64,000 nucleotides of DNA from Meira nashicola (GCA_001600355.1 BCJU01000012.1:1-64000), one strand, 5' to 3'. Counted from the stretch's first letter, positions 24,907 through 38,284 are shown. A program made the numbers and translations. The notes: generated by a model not told the origin, from the letters alone.

Positions 24907-25263
24907 TTATATTTCGAGTCCATTAATTGATCCTGTTTGGAAAAACTTCCTCGCTCTTTCGAAGTTTTTTTTTCGTGAATGACTGATTCGCCTGCTTATA
25001 AAGTTTGAACCAGGGCGCTTGGAAAATGAGGTACGCCTCACAATGAAATCTTTTTGACATGACCGGCGTATCAAGAGTTGGTAAGAGCCGAAAGATGCAT
25101 TGAGCGCATGCCTGACCCAAATGAAAACATGAGTGTCATACCTCTCCCAAGTTCGAGCAGAGTCGATTTCTACAGTTGACAAATTCCTACAAAAGCGACT
25201 TGACAAGTTTATCTGCATTTTCAACCTCTCAAGAGGAAAAACCAGATCATTATGGAAAGTCAA
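24907..25263 (-). pseudogene. Member of an unidentified local gene family (copy 2)
   Basis: The minus-strand stretch with LPTLDTPVMSKRFHCEAYLIFQ on frame 24923-25120 lines up with the broken copy at 19.5-19.9 kb, both in protein and in DNA. This copy keeps a longer frame. A VEIDSARTWE exon-like piece lies upstream, separated by a stretch bounded by GTATGA and GGTCAG that could be an intron. Function unknown; it is called a pseudogene because no complete gene could be assembled around it. Confidence 0.4.
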
Positions 25264-28200
25264 CTTGTCTTGTTGTAAAGCGATTTAAATTATAATCTGG
25301 CATTTAATGAAGAGCACCATATATTTCTTGCTCACGCGATACAGTCGAATCAATTGACCAGCAATGCGACGCCCGTTGAAAATTTTATTCCAATAGCGCC
25401 GCATCCTTAGATTTTTTCTCTAAGACACCATCTCAATGTACCCAGACAACAGAATTTAGCGCCGGCGCTCTGGGACTTTCCCACCCAACATAAACGAGGC
25501 TGACGAGCAATTGCATTTCGCGGACTTACTTTAATCTGACGACATAATTTATATTGTATGCGCCGGAAATAGCAAGATAAGACTCTCTAAACTTACACAT
25601 CATTCATATCTATGTGAATATCCTTTTGGACTACTTTTCTTCAATCAGAAGACAAAAGTTTGGATGTATCTGACAAGATAAATCAAAGTTGTTAGCCACT
25701 AGACATCCAAAATCTATCTCTAGAAGCTGTCTTACCACTTATTTTCCTTGCTCAGTACGTCTGAGCTTATGTGTATCCGACGAGATATTGTGAGAATGCG
25801 GGATAATGACACTTTAGATCAAAAAAGCCACAAGAGCACAACATCTTCAAATGATAACGATGTCTTTTCAAGAGCCATGTTACCAAGATATTGCATTCAA
25901 CCACATTCATACCCCGATGTCCCCAATTGATGAATCTAGTGTCGCAACCCGACCTCTTTTTTCCATTGAATGCCTTTGTGTGTGGAATGCTTTCTGCCAT
26001 CGTAAATTTTGTATAAACACATTTAGAAGATTTGTCTAGCTTCAACGATTTTGCTTTGACATACAACGATGCCTACACAACGCACGAAATAAAAAACCCT
26101 GATTCTGCATTCCAGAATGTATATTCTTATCTTACTGAACAGTCATTCTCACTTGAGAAAGAAAATTCTTTCACTTTTCACATTTATTCGCTCGTATTCT
26201 TTTTCTCATTTTTAAAATTTGATTAGACTAATCTATTTTTATGAAAAGTTTATTGCGACGTACTACTCTGTTTAAAGTCTGTAAACATCATCCGCCTAAA
26301 TTTCAAAGATTGTGATGGCACCCTATCTAGCAAAGTATGGTCTACCTACGACTCTTAGCTATCCTACTTTCTACACCCTTTTGCTGTTGAAGATAAGATA
26401 TAAAAAGCACTCTGGAAAGCAAATTGCAAGTTGCCTCATTTTTGCTTTTTGGCTTTTTGCTTTAATTAGTCGATCAGATCTATTATGTGGAAGAATTATT
26501 CGACTCCACCCATTCACTCGAGTATATTTCCATGATGCTGGTGTTTGAGTAGAGCCGAACAAGACGGGTTCAAGACATTATAATGTTAATATCACGCACT
26601 CCTTGCAAACCACCATAAATTTCGCACATGAAATTGATGGTTCTTTCCCGTTTGGCCTTACACATGCCGAATCTTCTTTGTAGTTCAATTGCTGAAACAT
26701 AGATCCAGAACTACTTTGCATACTATTCCAAGGCTGAATTACGCGAAAAGCACGAGTTTTCCCTCTGAGACGTGAAGAGAGGAGAAGGACTAGAAGATAC
26801 ATATGCTTCAACTGGGAAACTGAGGAAGGCACGGTGCTGAAAGTATTGCTACAGAAAGCAAGAAAAAGTTATGACGCCTTTTTATACCTAAAACGAAGAT
26901 CATAAGTGTGAGTAGCGGATGGTGCAAAGACAGTCCACCAATGTCTAAAACCTGGTTTGCTCTACAATGATCTCGTAATACTTTTGGATATAGTGCGTTG
27001 CTGTATATTGAACCGTTTGCCGCAATGCAGCCTTTTATTGCTTTTGGTCATTTTGTACTATCCTTCTTTGAGTAGCTTAGATCGATTTATCACGTATTGC
27101 GTAAGTGCTAGACTGTGAAAGGATAGGAAAGGAGATGCCACTGTTTGCTCTCGTGAAAGGAAGATCGAGTAAGGGTGTAACTCAACCGTGTCTGGTAGTT
27201 TCTCTGCTAAAAGTGATGTCACTGAAGAATCCACCTCCTGTCACCGGTTGCGATGCTTGCAATGAATTAATAGTCATTTGATTGTCATACAGTGATCTTC
27301 TACCTATTTTCTTCGTAATCACCACACCTTGTATGAGCATGTTTATAACGCCAAAGCTGTTCAAAATTTTAGCCATTTCGGTGTAGCACAATGGTCTTAC
27401 TTTATAAATATAATTATTAACTTGATTTTGCATTTAGTGTCAAGTATAAAAAACTCATGATTGTCCTTTTCTTTTGAATTACTTTTATAGTTACGTGCAC
27501 GTTGCTCAATGATGATACAGGCTTTTGATACCTATTTCTCACTTTGGTCTTTGAACTCATTTACTTACCACTTTCTACTCCCTACTGCCATGGTGTGCTA
27601 TCCATTGAAATACAAATTAAGTTCGCTTCAAAGTGATAAATGCCTTCACCGCCGACATCGTCAGCTTGAGCGTTTCTGAATCTGATTATTTCCTCGCCAA
27701 AATTGTCCTGGAGCACTATCTTGCCAAAGAATAATTTCATGTTCGTCAGTGTTGGGTTGAAAAGATCTTGTAGGTGAATTATGTAGCGGTCAGTGCAGTC
27801 ACACAAGTCTAGAGTCGAACGCGGTCTACAATAGCCTCAATCACTTAAGCTCACCGCTAGATGGTCCAGTTGCTCATCCACTATACTGCACGCCAAAGTA
27901 CTTCTATCCGAAAATATTATAAATGTCCCTCTCTCCCTAGTGATATTTTTACAGTTGAAGCGCAACGTAGCACGGTAGGTGGCAAAGAGGTGCAGCTTGG
28001 CTGCATTAGCTCTCGCGCGAAACCATCGCATTGCATGAGAGATAAGCATAAAATGCACCGATACGATGGTCAACAGAATTGCGGGAATAATTCAATTCGT
28101 CCTTAGAATTTCAAAATACCGAAAAGCAGATTTAATTTGCTTTAGCTGTAAAGGTGCAATTTCTGCCAGTGAAACACCACTCTATGACGTTTCTCTGAAA

Positions 28201-29946
28201 CTCGAAATGATTCACAAAACGATTTGCAATCAATATCAAGCCTGAAGAAGGAATAGACACATGCGAAAGATGTAAAAGCTTATAATTGCATACAGCGGAA
28301 TTACATTGCGAAACTTATGTGCAGATTTCTACTTATATCGCAAACAAATTTGCCATCCTCACCTCGATTCCCGCCCGCGGCAAGCGTGATGTACCAAAAT
28401 AAAGCTTTACTTTATTTCATTTCGATTCGGACAATTTATGTGAATCTAAGGACTTTACTTGTGCATTATAAGACACCTAAGGAACGTGCGTGTTCAATTA
28501 TAATGAGGTTTCACAGTACGTTTTGTAGATCATGTTACTCGTGAACATGCATATCATTATGGAATATTGAAATGGCAGGGAAAGTCAAGGTTTGTTTCGC
28601 AAGCTGCATATACTAAAAGAGAAAGCACGCTGGACCTTAGGCATCCTTTCACGTTCGTCATTTCCCAAAAAAATTGATTGGGGTATGAAAGAATCCGCTG
28701 ACTTCTCGTTTATGAGCCCCACACATGTGAATACAATCGATTGTGGGTAGAGTGAGTGTGGTGTATTGAAGAAATGCTTGTTTTTCTTTCAACACAACGA
28801 TCTCAGTCATAGACTATGGAGCGACTTTGCCTACTATACGGCAAAATCGCGTTTGAAAGATTCCGTGACGAACACAAAGCAGCGAAATTTGAAAGCGCGA
28901 CTTTATTGACCTTTTCCGCCCAGACCGCAGTTTCCATGCTTAGTAGTTCATGATGTATCGATAGATCATAATACATCTTTCTTTGTCTGAATTTGAGCTG
29001 CACATTGCTCTCAGAGCTATCTTCATTGCTGAATTTAAGTAATTCGAATGGAAAATCCATATGGGCTCTCGTATAGCCAACCTATAGACAAAGACTGGAC
29101 AATCCGATCTTTGACAGTAGTGCAGGATTACATGTAGAATGGAAAAGCATGCTAAAAGCTATCCGTTCAAAATACTCGCTGCGTTCACATTAGGTGCATC
29201 CAAACGGGGATATTCTCCCATATATAATTATATAGGATTGGTATACAATATAGTTATTGTATTTATACTTTTGTGTCTGACATTTTGGAAATCTAAATGC
29301 TCTCCGACGTGATGCATTAACACGAGTACATCTTGTGGAGTATCTATCTTACCACAAAGTTTCAGAGTATTCTTGGTGATACACCCTTCTTCGTGCCTCT
29401 GAAGTATCGATCTTGGCAAGGCAAATTGGGTCGATGGCTTCAAGAAGGAGTACCAGGCGACGGAAGGTCCAACTTAATCACCGCACTGAATCATATAAGA
29501 CATATAGCCAACCATAACGGAGCCTTAAGGTTTTGCAGCGTGTACTCCACAGGAAAAGCCCTTGTAGTGCATCATGACTTATTGTTGAAGCCAAATAAAG
29601 ATTTCGTCCCGCACCACACTTGTGGCAAACGGATCATCCAGAAATCCTTTCCGTGGTTATGCGCGCAACCAACCCCAGACCGATGATGAAACACGTGAAC
29701 AACCCGTAGGCCTGCATTTGATGCTCAAAAATTGTCATAACGCCGTTGACGCCAGAAGTGGTATACACAGTGTCGTCGTCAGATTGAAAGTTCGGAACAA
29801 TCATGAGCATGCGAAATCCTATCTTTCAAAAGAAGACCCATCCAAGCCATCATATCCTAGAAGTTCTTCATAGATCTGTGTATCTGAAGGTTCGTTAGAT
29901 CTCTTGCAAGTAAAACAGGCTATTTGACAGATCCTTTAAGTTGCAC
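25264..29946. other. Long stretch without a supported gene
   Basis: Many ORFs of 60-118 codons on both strands (for example 25767-26066, 26578-26832, 27582-27806, 29333-29686) carry no recognisable motif. No complete RNA gene or repeat array was found. The stretch resembles decayed or non-coding DNA. Confidence 0.35.
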
Positions 29947-30645
29947 TCACACCAGGATGGCTGCAAGGCGCAATATGGGAATCGGTGCATTCCCAGTATG
30001 GCTCATTTGTAATGAGACAATTGGGGTCTCGTATGACAATATCTCAAAGGAATTTATAAAGATAATGTAGACTTCAATCAGACAAAGGCTTGATGGAGAA
30101 GGGAACACAATCGTAGAGGGTCTTACCTGATTTGTCGATGATCTCTTTGAGTCGCTCTGGCTTGATGTTGCAGGAGAAGATGCCGCGGGTCTCCCTCTTC
30201 TTTTACCTATAGAACCTCTCCGGAATAGGTCTTGGGGCACAAACGACAGCGATTCTAGTTGGGACTACCATATGGAAGTCAGGAGTCTTCAATGAACAGG
30301 GCTTATCTTGCTGATCTTAGCGTTTGATGTCGATTTATACTTGCCTGGAGTTGACACAGAATTCTTGTCCAATGCCAATTGATTTTCGCTTCGGACAAGT
30401 GAGATCGTTTGCACGGCATCAGGCTCGAAAGTCGCGCATGTATAAATGCAGTAAACAATGAAGGTCCAATTTAAGTCGGCACTAGCTTGTAAGGAGGCGA
30501 TCGGTAAAATGCATATTCTTTCCCCTGTCGATGCCTTCACCTCAATTGACCTTGAATCTGGCCAGCTTGTCATGTACAGTGGGTAAGTGACAGAAGGAGT
30601 CTGACTTTCAGGAGAAACTGACGAGATCCTGTCAAGCTCAAACAT
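29947..30645 (-). pseudogene. HNH-nuclease family protein, truncated paralogue
   Basis: The minus-strand piece DLFRRGSIGKRRGRPA with SSTNQ and then a GTAAGA splice donor matches, residue for residue in pattern, the exon DLRRGPIGKQRGRPA with STANQ and GTGAGA of the gene at 40.0-41.0 kb. It contains an RGRP AT-hook-like core. An N-terminal piece from 30645 (MFELDRISS onward, about 100 codons) precedes it. Downstream of the donor the HNH exons of the better copy are not found. The N-terminal piece and the AT-hook exon are not in an obvious splice relation unless a GC-AG intron is used. Confidence 0.6.
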
Positions 30646-32796
30646 CGCAATGAAATGCTGATTCTCTTGGGTTTCTCAATGAGGATCAAAGTAGAGAGAT
30701 CAATGCACACACGTGTAACAGGGGTCTAAACTCTGGTGATTGTCTCGCGCTACGGGTTGTGATCGAATAATAGCAAATATGGTGCGCACAGCTTTCGCTT
30801 GTAGGTCCACTATATCACCTATAATCTCCACTTATCCCTGACATTCATATGTCTTCACTAGAATCGGCTCAAAAGTGCCTGAAAAATCGTCAGCGGTGGT
30901 ACAGATCAGATGCGAAGACTATTCAGGTGGACCTAACATGCATCTCAGAGTAGGGCGTCTTCGTTCTTCGGCTGACTTACCCTCAGATGTCGGTAGAGAG
31001 GATGGCGAAAAGATTCTCACCAAGATGCGTTCTCTAATTTGATTGCGGAGTAAAATAAAACATGCTATCTTCATCGTATAGCTTTTCGCCAAGACAAAAG
31101 ACCCACCTTCAACAATTAAGCGTCCAATACGCAATCATGTTAAGCACTTCTGTTTCAGCCCATATCAGCAGAGATCGTTCATTCAAATTTGCGCTGAGAA
31201 CGCGGCATAAGATTCAATTGTTTCACGTCTCATTCAAAGGTGTCAAAATATTAGTGAAGTGAAGCCACTCAAGAATATAGCGAACTTCATGATGTGCAAG
31301 CTTCTCCACTGACGCTGCGCACCGCGAGATACTTTTTGGTTTCGAAAGGCAATGGTAGACCGTTTGAAATACACGATTTTGATGCACGAAGTCTCGTGAT
31401 TTGGACACGACTGCGCAGATGATTTAATGTGGAGGAAGCCTCAAGCTCATCGCATTTGAACCACATTTCACAGTCTGATCTGCTGGCAATAGTATGCATT
31501 GTGGCTTTCCTGTTGTATGTACCACCTTCGCATCGAGAGAAAACTGATGTCAATTGGTTTTCTTCTTTCTGGACATGCTGAGATATCCTGTAGCACAACA
31601 GCACAATCATAACAGGAAAAAGCTGTTGCAACAAGGATTGGAATGTTCCCATGTGGGGCTTCTCCCTGAGTATGCAATCGGGAGAAGTAAGAGGTTGTCT
31701 TCTCGATACTTGTCTTTCCGCTAGCCCTTTATCTGGGCAAGGGGATATCATTTATAGCTACCTTGTACGGCAGTGTCATAACTGAAAACAAATCTGTATC
31801 GAAATGAATGAAAAGAGTATAACAAAGAGAAAATCAAGCTCTCCGGATACCTGCACCATTTGTTCTAATCAAGGCACTGCAAGAGATACTGAATTATTCT
31901 TGTAGATTCTGCACGCACAAGCCATGGGTCTTGCGATGAATTTCCTGACCAATGTACAAGGTAAGCTTACTGTGACGTTTGAATGACTAGCCAGGAAGTC
32001 ATCGAATTATGGAGGTTTGTGTATGATGATCTCGTTCATATCAAGTTCCGCGACCTGTCTATCATCAGTGATCACATTGGTCGGGGCGATAATTCCCTCT
32101 GCATCATGCTCTCCTTCTTAATTGCTGGATTCTTGGAGTGGAGATTGTCCTAATAAGGGAAAGAGAAAAATGGAGTTGGAACCCAATGGAGTTGGAATAG
32201 GAATTCAGGAGAATCCCGGACCCATTCTCTTGATTCCGCGGTAGGTCTACACTCGCGCTCTGCACGACTCCCCTGTAGACGTGCACCGTTGGTTCTTTCG
32301 ATCTATTTTGGTTAGCAGGCAAGATTCCATCTCTAAAAGCATTATTTTTCATTCTCTTACCCCTACATCAACACCGCCTACCGATCAAATGAGTTTGCCT
32401 GTGTCTTCTTCCGCGACGGGAACGATTATGGTTTTACGTGACCATCACCCTACGCTATCGGATATTAAACAAAGATTACTATCGAACCCTCAGGAAAAAT
32501 ATAGTTCCGCTAAACGTCTATCGTGATTAAACTACACACCTAGAGAGAGACAGAAAAAATTGTCTAGACATACTAGTAGAGCTCAATCACAAAAATGCAA
32601 TATGTACAAAGACTGCCAACATGCGAACGGAACGTTTCGAATGGGCAAATACTTTTGGTACCGGACTTTGAGCTAATCAAATTCAAATAAAACTTTTTAT
32701 TGGGTTAGCTCTCTCGAAAATATAGCTATTTATCGACAATTTATATTTGGCAATATGTCCCATCTGTACAAATGCGAGGAAAGACCCACTTGTTTC
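30646..32796. other. No supported gene
   Basis: A minus-strand ORF at 31287-31751 (154 codons) is the longest frame; it has no recognised domain. Other ORFs are short. Nothing else identified. Confidence 0.35.
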
Positions 32797-32966
32797 ACAA
32801 GCTTAAGCGGAACGAGTCGGGGAGAAATTCGTGTATGGTATTTTCTTGATACAGAACCCGTGCGCAAGAATCACATGTTTTACAAGCTTGAGCGGAACGA
32901 GTCGGGGAGAAATTCGTGTATCGTATTTTCCTGAGACAAGACCTGTGCGCTGGGCGGAATAGGCTG
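32797..32966 (+). repeat. Imperfect tandem repeat, period 85 bp, two copies
   Basis: The block starting ACAAGCTTAAGCGGAACGAG at 32797 recurs at 32882 with few mismatches over about 70 bp, then drifts. It ends some 120 bp upstream of the metallo-beta-lactamase-fold gene and could lie in its promoter or leader. Confidence 0.9.
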
Positions 32967-33084
32967 AAAGAAGCCTTCAAGCATCTCGCCAAAGTGATTG
33001 CATACGAGGCTCATCTGAAACCCATGACCTTCCTGATCTCGACAGAAGTTGACGAAGGCATCTATCTGTTACGAACTATAGAAA

Positions 33085-33876
33085 ATGACGTTCAGCGCGG
33101 CTGTTTCCCTCACTCTGATTGGAACTGCAACTTCCATAATCACCATCGATGGCGTTACTCTTCTTACCGACCCTGTGTTCGATCCCGTAGGATCTCAATA
33201 TCTAGTACCTCAAGGGCTCGTGCTGAAAAGTATCAAGGGTCCTGCTCTTTCTTTAGAGAACTTAAAACCTGTAGATTTGGTGCTCTTGAGTCACGAAGAT
33301 CATGCCGATAATCTTGATGCAGCAGGACGTCGTTTATTAGACGCGCGCATCGTTCTGACCACACAGGACGGTGCCAAAAACCTTGCTCCTCGCCCAGGTG
33401 TGACTGGCTTGGCCAATTGGGAGAGTATTACACGTACGATAGCTGGCAAGACCTTCACATTCACAGCTATTCCTGCTAAGCACATCCCCGGAGATGAGTG
33501 CATTGGATTTGTCATTGCATCGGACACTTTCGGCAAAACTGGTGAACTACAAAATGCAATATATTTCACTGGCGACACAGTCATATTTGATGAACTTTAC
33601 AAGATCAAAGATATGTGGCACATCTCGTTGATGTTAGTAAATCTCGGCAACGTGTACGCGCCAAGCAATAATGGTCCCCTTCAAATAACTATGGACTCAG
33701 CCTCCGCCGCTCAGCTTATCGACATTCTCAATCCAGATGTCGTTGTCCCTCAACATTTTGATAATTGGGAGCATTTTACCGAGTCAAGCATTGAAGTGAA
33801 GGCAAAGTGGACTGATATGGGCGTCCAGTGTGCCCGCTATGGCGAACCAGGTAAAGAGATGCAAATTTTTAGCTAA
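33085..33876 (+). CDS. Metallo-beta-lactamase-fold hydrolase (UlaG-like)
   Basis: A single intact exon of 263 codons. The fold is seen in order: TLIGTATSIITIDGV near the N-terminus, the metal motif LLSHEDHADNLD (H70, D72, H73, D75, N76), PAKH with H132, FTGDT with D163 and PQHFDNWEHF with H223. Relatives of this class hydrolyse lactones or related small substrates using one or two metal ions. Many relatives have His where D72 stands, so the metal site may be altered. There is no signal peptide or membrane segment, so it is likely cytosolic. It has no introns, unlike neighbouring genes, and the family is abundant in bacteria; acquisition from bacteria is possible but unproven. Substrate unknown. 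Confidence 0.88.
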   Translation: MTFSAAVSLTLIGTATSIITIDGVTLLTDPVFDPVGSQYLVPQGLVLKSIKGPALSLENLKPVDLVLLSHEDHADNLDAAGRRLLDARIVLTTQDGAKNLAPRPGVTGLANWESITRTIAGKTFTFTAIPAKHIPGDECIGFVIASDTFGKTGELQNAIYFTGDTVIFDELYKIKDMWHISLMLVNLGNVYAPSNNGPLQITMDSASAAQLIDILNPDVVVPQHFDNWEHFTESSIEVKAKWTDMGVQCARYGEPGKEMQIFS

Positions 33877-36800
33877 CCTCACGTAATCTGCCTAATGGAA
33901 GAAGACCTTATTATGCAAACAGTTTGTTGTCATGCAATGGTATCCGACTGCTTGTTGGATTATCAGTTCAAGTGCTTTCACTTATCTACTTTTTTCATCT
34001 CTCACTTATCCTCCTCTTCACTATCGCCAACAATTATATACCTAGCCTTGCAGGACGGTAGCCCCTATTACGGAAGCTGTACCCCCTGTAGTGATTGTTC
34101 AACTAAGGCAGACATCCTCATTTCACTTTCTACTTTTCTCTGGGACGTATTTCAAAAAAGACTTTTACATTTTATGCATAGTAGGGACATAAAAAATATA
34201 CCTTTACATATTTCTGGTATTTAATCCAAGATATTCAAATATGCGAGAAAAGAAAAAGTTAGCTGAATCTGGTTTCACTTCCGAAATCTGCATATTTGAA
34301 TAGAATGAAGTCGGTATTTCTTCACTGCCATCCAGTAATGAAGATTTGACCAATCAGGTTTTCTCAGAAACTCAGAGTGATTCTCAAGATAATGATGGTA
34401 CTAGTCCTAATCCCAACACGATTGTACTTGAGTGGTGGACTACCTACAATGTGGATTTATGAACGTGGACTGACTATGTTGGACCAGGAAACGAAAATCA
34501 AGTTAGCGCGTGCATCCGCGGCTGGCTTGGTGTCATAATTCGCCTCTTCCTCGTCCCCGTACATTCAACTGAATCATCTTCTACGATGATCCATTTCATG
34601 ATTCTCTTCTTGATCAGACTATTTGTAGACATGTCATGTAGGAAGCATTCATGGGAGTCATGAAATTTGGTATTCATACTACTTTATAATGTTACAGCGT
34701 CTACCATGGGTGACTATGGACCGGTTACACGAATTGTGTTATTTCTAGATCGGCCTCTTCTCTATGTAGCATGTGCACCGACTTTACTATATTCCACAAC
34801 AATGTTATTGCATTAGAGGATGTCGACTCTACTGTCGTAACATTGACACAGGACGCTACCCTTCTAATTAAATCGACGAAACATGTGCCAAAGTCAAAGA
34901 CATTCATACACAGTGGGTGCTCCCATACATTAGAGGAGGGTAAAATGAGTACTTCAAAGTATATGTGTTCCCATCCAACTTGAGCAAACATCTTCAGTAC
35001 CGCGAGCTCTTTGTTACAGCAAGGGGTATCAAAGGCTTTACTAATGCATGAATGCACAGATACAACAGAAAGGAAAACCAGTGATTCTGTACAACGATGT
35101 GTGAAGACTTGTAATATAGCTAAATAAAGCATCACACAATGACGATATCTTGTAAAACTATCTGAAGCCGCATTGCCCAATCATATCATGTTAGACGAGC
35201 CCACAAGCACAAGTAATAAGTCCAGGGCTCTAGCCGGCATACACACCGCCTCCTTTCGAAGTCTTGCGAATATGTCTGCGGCTGCGGCTACCCTGCCAAC
35301 ATTTGGAACGGTGTATATTGTGAGGATCTCTATGAAAAGCAATACAAAAATGGCAAAGAAGGACGATGAAGAAGAGTTGGATCACGATCTCTGGAGACAT
35401 TTATAGAGCAAAAGTGGAGTGAGACTTATTAGACAAGAAGCTATGCAAGTAGTAGAAAGTAGGAAGGCTGAAGAAATGCAGTTCAAGCAACTCGACATTA
35501 AAGTACTTCCAGCCGAGCAGCGTTTTGTTCCATTACAAACTTATGTCAATGAAAAAGGAAAAACCGAATGTACTGGAGAGTGATTTACCTAAGTATAAAA
35601 TGAGCCTGCATTAATACATAATTCCTTACTGTTGTTTTTGTCACTTGCGGATCGAACGCACTAATCTTAATCTGGTTACATCATTTAATCAGAAACGACT
35701 TGGTCATGTAAACGAAAGCATGAAAGCATTTAAACATGAAATTCTCTTTTCTCGCTCGATTTTGCCCTACGCTCGCCACATACTATGGCACACTTCGCCT
35801 ATCAAAGTCTGTAGTATATCGCTCTTCCATAACATAAGATCTGCTTGCTTCATCTTCATAGAAATTTATCTCGGTAAATTTTGCCTTCCTAGATTAATGC
35901 TGCAATGTCAGTAAGTAGTCGCCATTTAGCAAAAAGCGTGGCATCAACCTTTTGTCTGCTCAATTTCTAAGTACTAGCTACGTTCACAAGGGCCATATGT
36001 TACATGAAGATCGTCTCTACTCTGAAAGCCCATGGGTCCAGGGTAATGCTTGTATCAATTCTTGCAGTATGGGTAGGACAAGCACATAGAGTGAGTAACA
36101 GCTCTGATCTCCAAATTGATCATAAGCATCAAATCGTGTAAAGTGCTTTAAAGCTCCCAGATCCAGCAATCCCTTCCTCTATAGTGCTGCTGTTGGAATT
36201 CCGTTGCAACGTGACAATTTCTAGACACCTAGAGCAAATCTAAACGGGAGTAGCTTGCACCATTGCTCCCAATCTTACTATACTACTTTTGGCATCTTTG
36301 ATCATTTCGATGAACACGATGGACAAGCAGGCCAAACATCCAAAAGAAGTAAAACAAGCTAGAATCGGAATTCCGCTGAAACCGCAACACAGACATAAGG
36401 CCAGTGTCATCATTAGGTCACCTCCAAATAAACACTCTGACGACCCTAACCCCACCAGCTCGTTCAGAGCAAGATGTAAATACTTTTACTTTTTGATCAT
36501 CGGTCGTAGACCTAGCTCGTAGAACTCTTGCTGGTCGACCCAAAATCGACCGTTCCCGTCTTTGCGACATGTAATGTCTTTCTTGTGATTTATTTCTCTA
36601 TAAATGCGATCTCCTATGAGACATCTGGTAAGGATCAGGATCAGAAACAAATGTTCAGAACGCCATCATTCACTTATGTAAGGTAAATGCTCCGAGATAT
36701 CAATCACTAAATTCACATCAAAACAAAATAGGATGAGAGAAGATTTTAATCTATTGCCGGCTTTAAAGATAAAAAAAAACTCCACAGAAAAAGTGTGCAG

Positions 36801-37999
36801 GGCAAGGCCATATGCCGCATAATGCACGATTGAGTAGGGTCAAGCACATGCTCCCAATTGATGCCAATTTGTCAAAGAGGAAAGATTAAGGTTCTCTTGA
36901 TCTATCTCCTTTGCCTATTGAACACGACAATGCGACCAGAACTCCCCGTTTGCGTATTAGAGAGGAAACTGAACCGGCCTCTTCTGTGCGTCGGGGTGGA
37001 CGCTCTTTGTTTTGCCATCTGTCGGGAATAGAGAATGCAATTGCGCGATTATTCATTTGAGTCTCTTCGCAATTTCTTACCGATCGATTTTGGCAGGGCA
37101 AAAGCGATACATCCTTGTACACATTTCGCGACAATTCTGCATGTTTTCGTTATAGCAAGCTCCTTTCCGCTTGTCTGTGCGGAACGCGTCATGAATGCAT
37201 CTTCTGATCTAACATGAATTATGTATGCAATTACCTCAATGTCTCGGGAATGAAGAGGTTCACTTGGGAAATGGACGTACTTTTACTGGGTATGAAGTAA
37301 AGTAGACGCCCTGCCTCTACCTTCGAGTAGGTGAACATTATTCAAATCTATTCATTATCAATTCTCCAGTGTACTTCTGGACACAGACGTATTGTAGTTC
37401 CTATTGTAGCTCCCTGCCTTAGACATCTTCACACAATCTCTGATAGACTCTGGGTGACAAAGCAATCTGACGCGGGGACGTGCGCTCGCGGGATACTGTG
37501 TCGTGCCCCACCGTAGAAGCAGCCCTGGTGCGTCGATATGGCTATGTTTGATTTAAATAAAACTGGTCTGGTTATGCGTGTAGTGAAGAGCAAACGTATA
37601 AAAGGAGGGGGCTTTGACTGTCATCACTTTGGTGGAAAGATAATTAACGTCCTTATTTGCGCATCTCTGTCATTACTCAATTGGAACATATGTGCCCACG
37701 TCTTTGTTGTCTGTGTATCCGAGTATTTGCTGAATATTCGATTTGACAGGTCTCTGCTCAAGCTCGCCGGGTATATTGCATCCGAATTTCAGATAGTATT
37801 TGACTTCCAAAGCGTCATGATTACATGGTGCATACCTACAGCTACCAAATCTTAGCTGGGAGCTGTGCCACATTTGTATTTGTCTGTGTCAGATCTCTGA
37901 CGTTTGAATCACCAAAATCTGCTCGTCAGATTAAAGATTGAAGTGAACGTACAGGATGATGCGCCGTGAAAGATTGTAAACAGGAAGAAAAAAACGAAA
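33877..37999. other. Long stretch without a supported gene
   Basis: Frames at 34725-35180 (minus), 35173-35580 (plus, Lys/Glu-rich with one stop), 36240-36522 and 37538-37855 have no recognised domain. The 34300-34480 plus frame is acidic and Ser-rich. These could be remains of genes, but no family match could be made by eye. Confidence 0.35.
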
Positions 38000-38073
38000 G
38001 TAGCGCTTTGGTGTTAGGCACCACGACAGGCTCATGATCTGTTAGACCAGTATTCGATTCCTGGATGCGCTTT
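38000..38073 (+). tRNA. Mitochondrial-type tRNA-Met (CAU), decayed
   Basis: Anticodon stem ACAGG/TCTGT encloses CTCATGA with anticodon CAT at 38033-38035. A perfect GGTG/CACC hairpin sits in the D-arm position. The T-arm has one extra base compared with a normal 17-nt arm, and the acceptor pairs only over AGCGC/GCGCT. First of a cluster of mitochondrial-type tRNAs next to cox1 remains (numt B). Confidence 0.6.
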
Positions 38074-38107
38074 ATGGAATTTACAAGGAAAAATCAAAAA
38101 ATGAATA

Positions 38108-38176
38108 GGTCTCTAAGTTTAACGGTAAAACCACGGATCTTCATTCTGTTAACCGGGTTCAGCTCCCCCAGAGATC
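38108..38176 (+). tRNA. Mitochondrial-type tRNA-Glu (UUC), decayed
   Basis: Acceptor GGTCTCT pairs with AGAGATC (one G-T). Anticodon stem ACGGA/TCTGT encloses TCTTCAT, anticodon TTC at 38140-38142, but position 33 is C instead of the universal T. The T-arm stem is imperfect. The overall layout is a standard tRNA of mitochondrial type. Confidence 0.6.
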
Positions 38177-38213
38177 ACAGAAATCAAATCTCGAGTTAAA
38201 GTTTCATGTAGTA

Positions 38214-38284
38214 GCCGACTTAGATTAGTGGTAGAATTGATGACTTATAATTGCTTGACACTAGTTCGATTCTAGTATTCGGCA
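38214..38284 (+). tRNA. Mitochondrial-type tRNA, identity uncertain
   Basis: Acceptor GCCGACT pairs with ATTCGGC except one position. The T-arm ACTAG/CTAGT with loop TTCGATT is perfect. The anticodon loop most likely reads CTTATAA (anticodon TAT), but its stem is poor, so the amino acid cannot be assigned safely. Confidence 0.55.

Noticed and set aside
28120..28330. Possible fourth Zn2Cys6 relic (CFSCKG and CERCKS on the plus strand)
   Set aside because: The Cys pairs are about 45 codons apart with a frame break and no basic patch; chance cannot be excluded.
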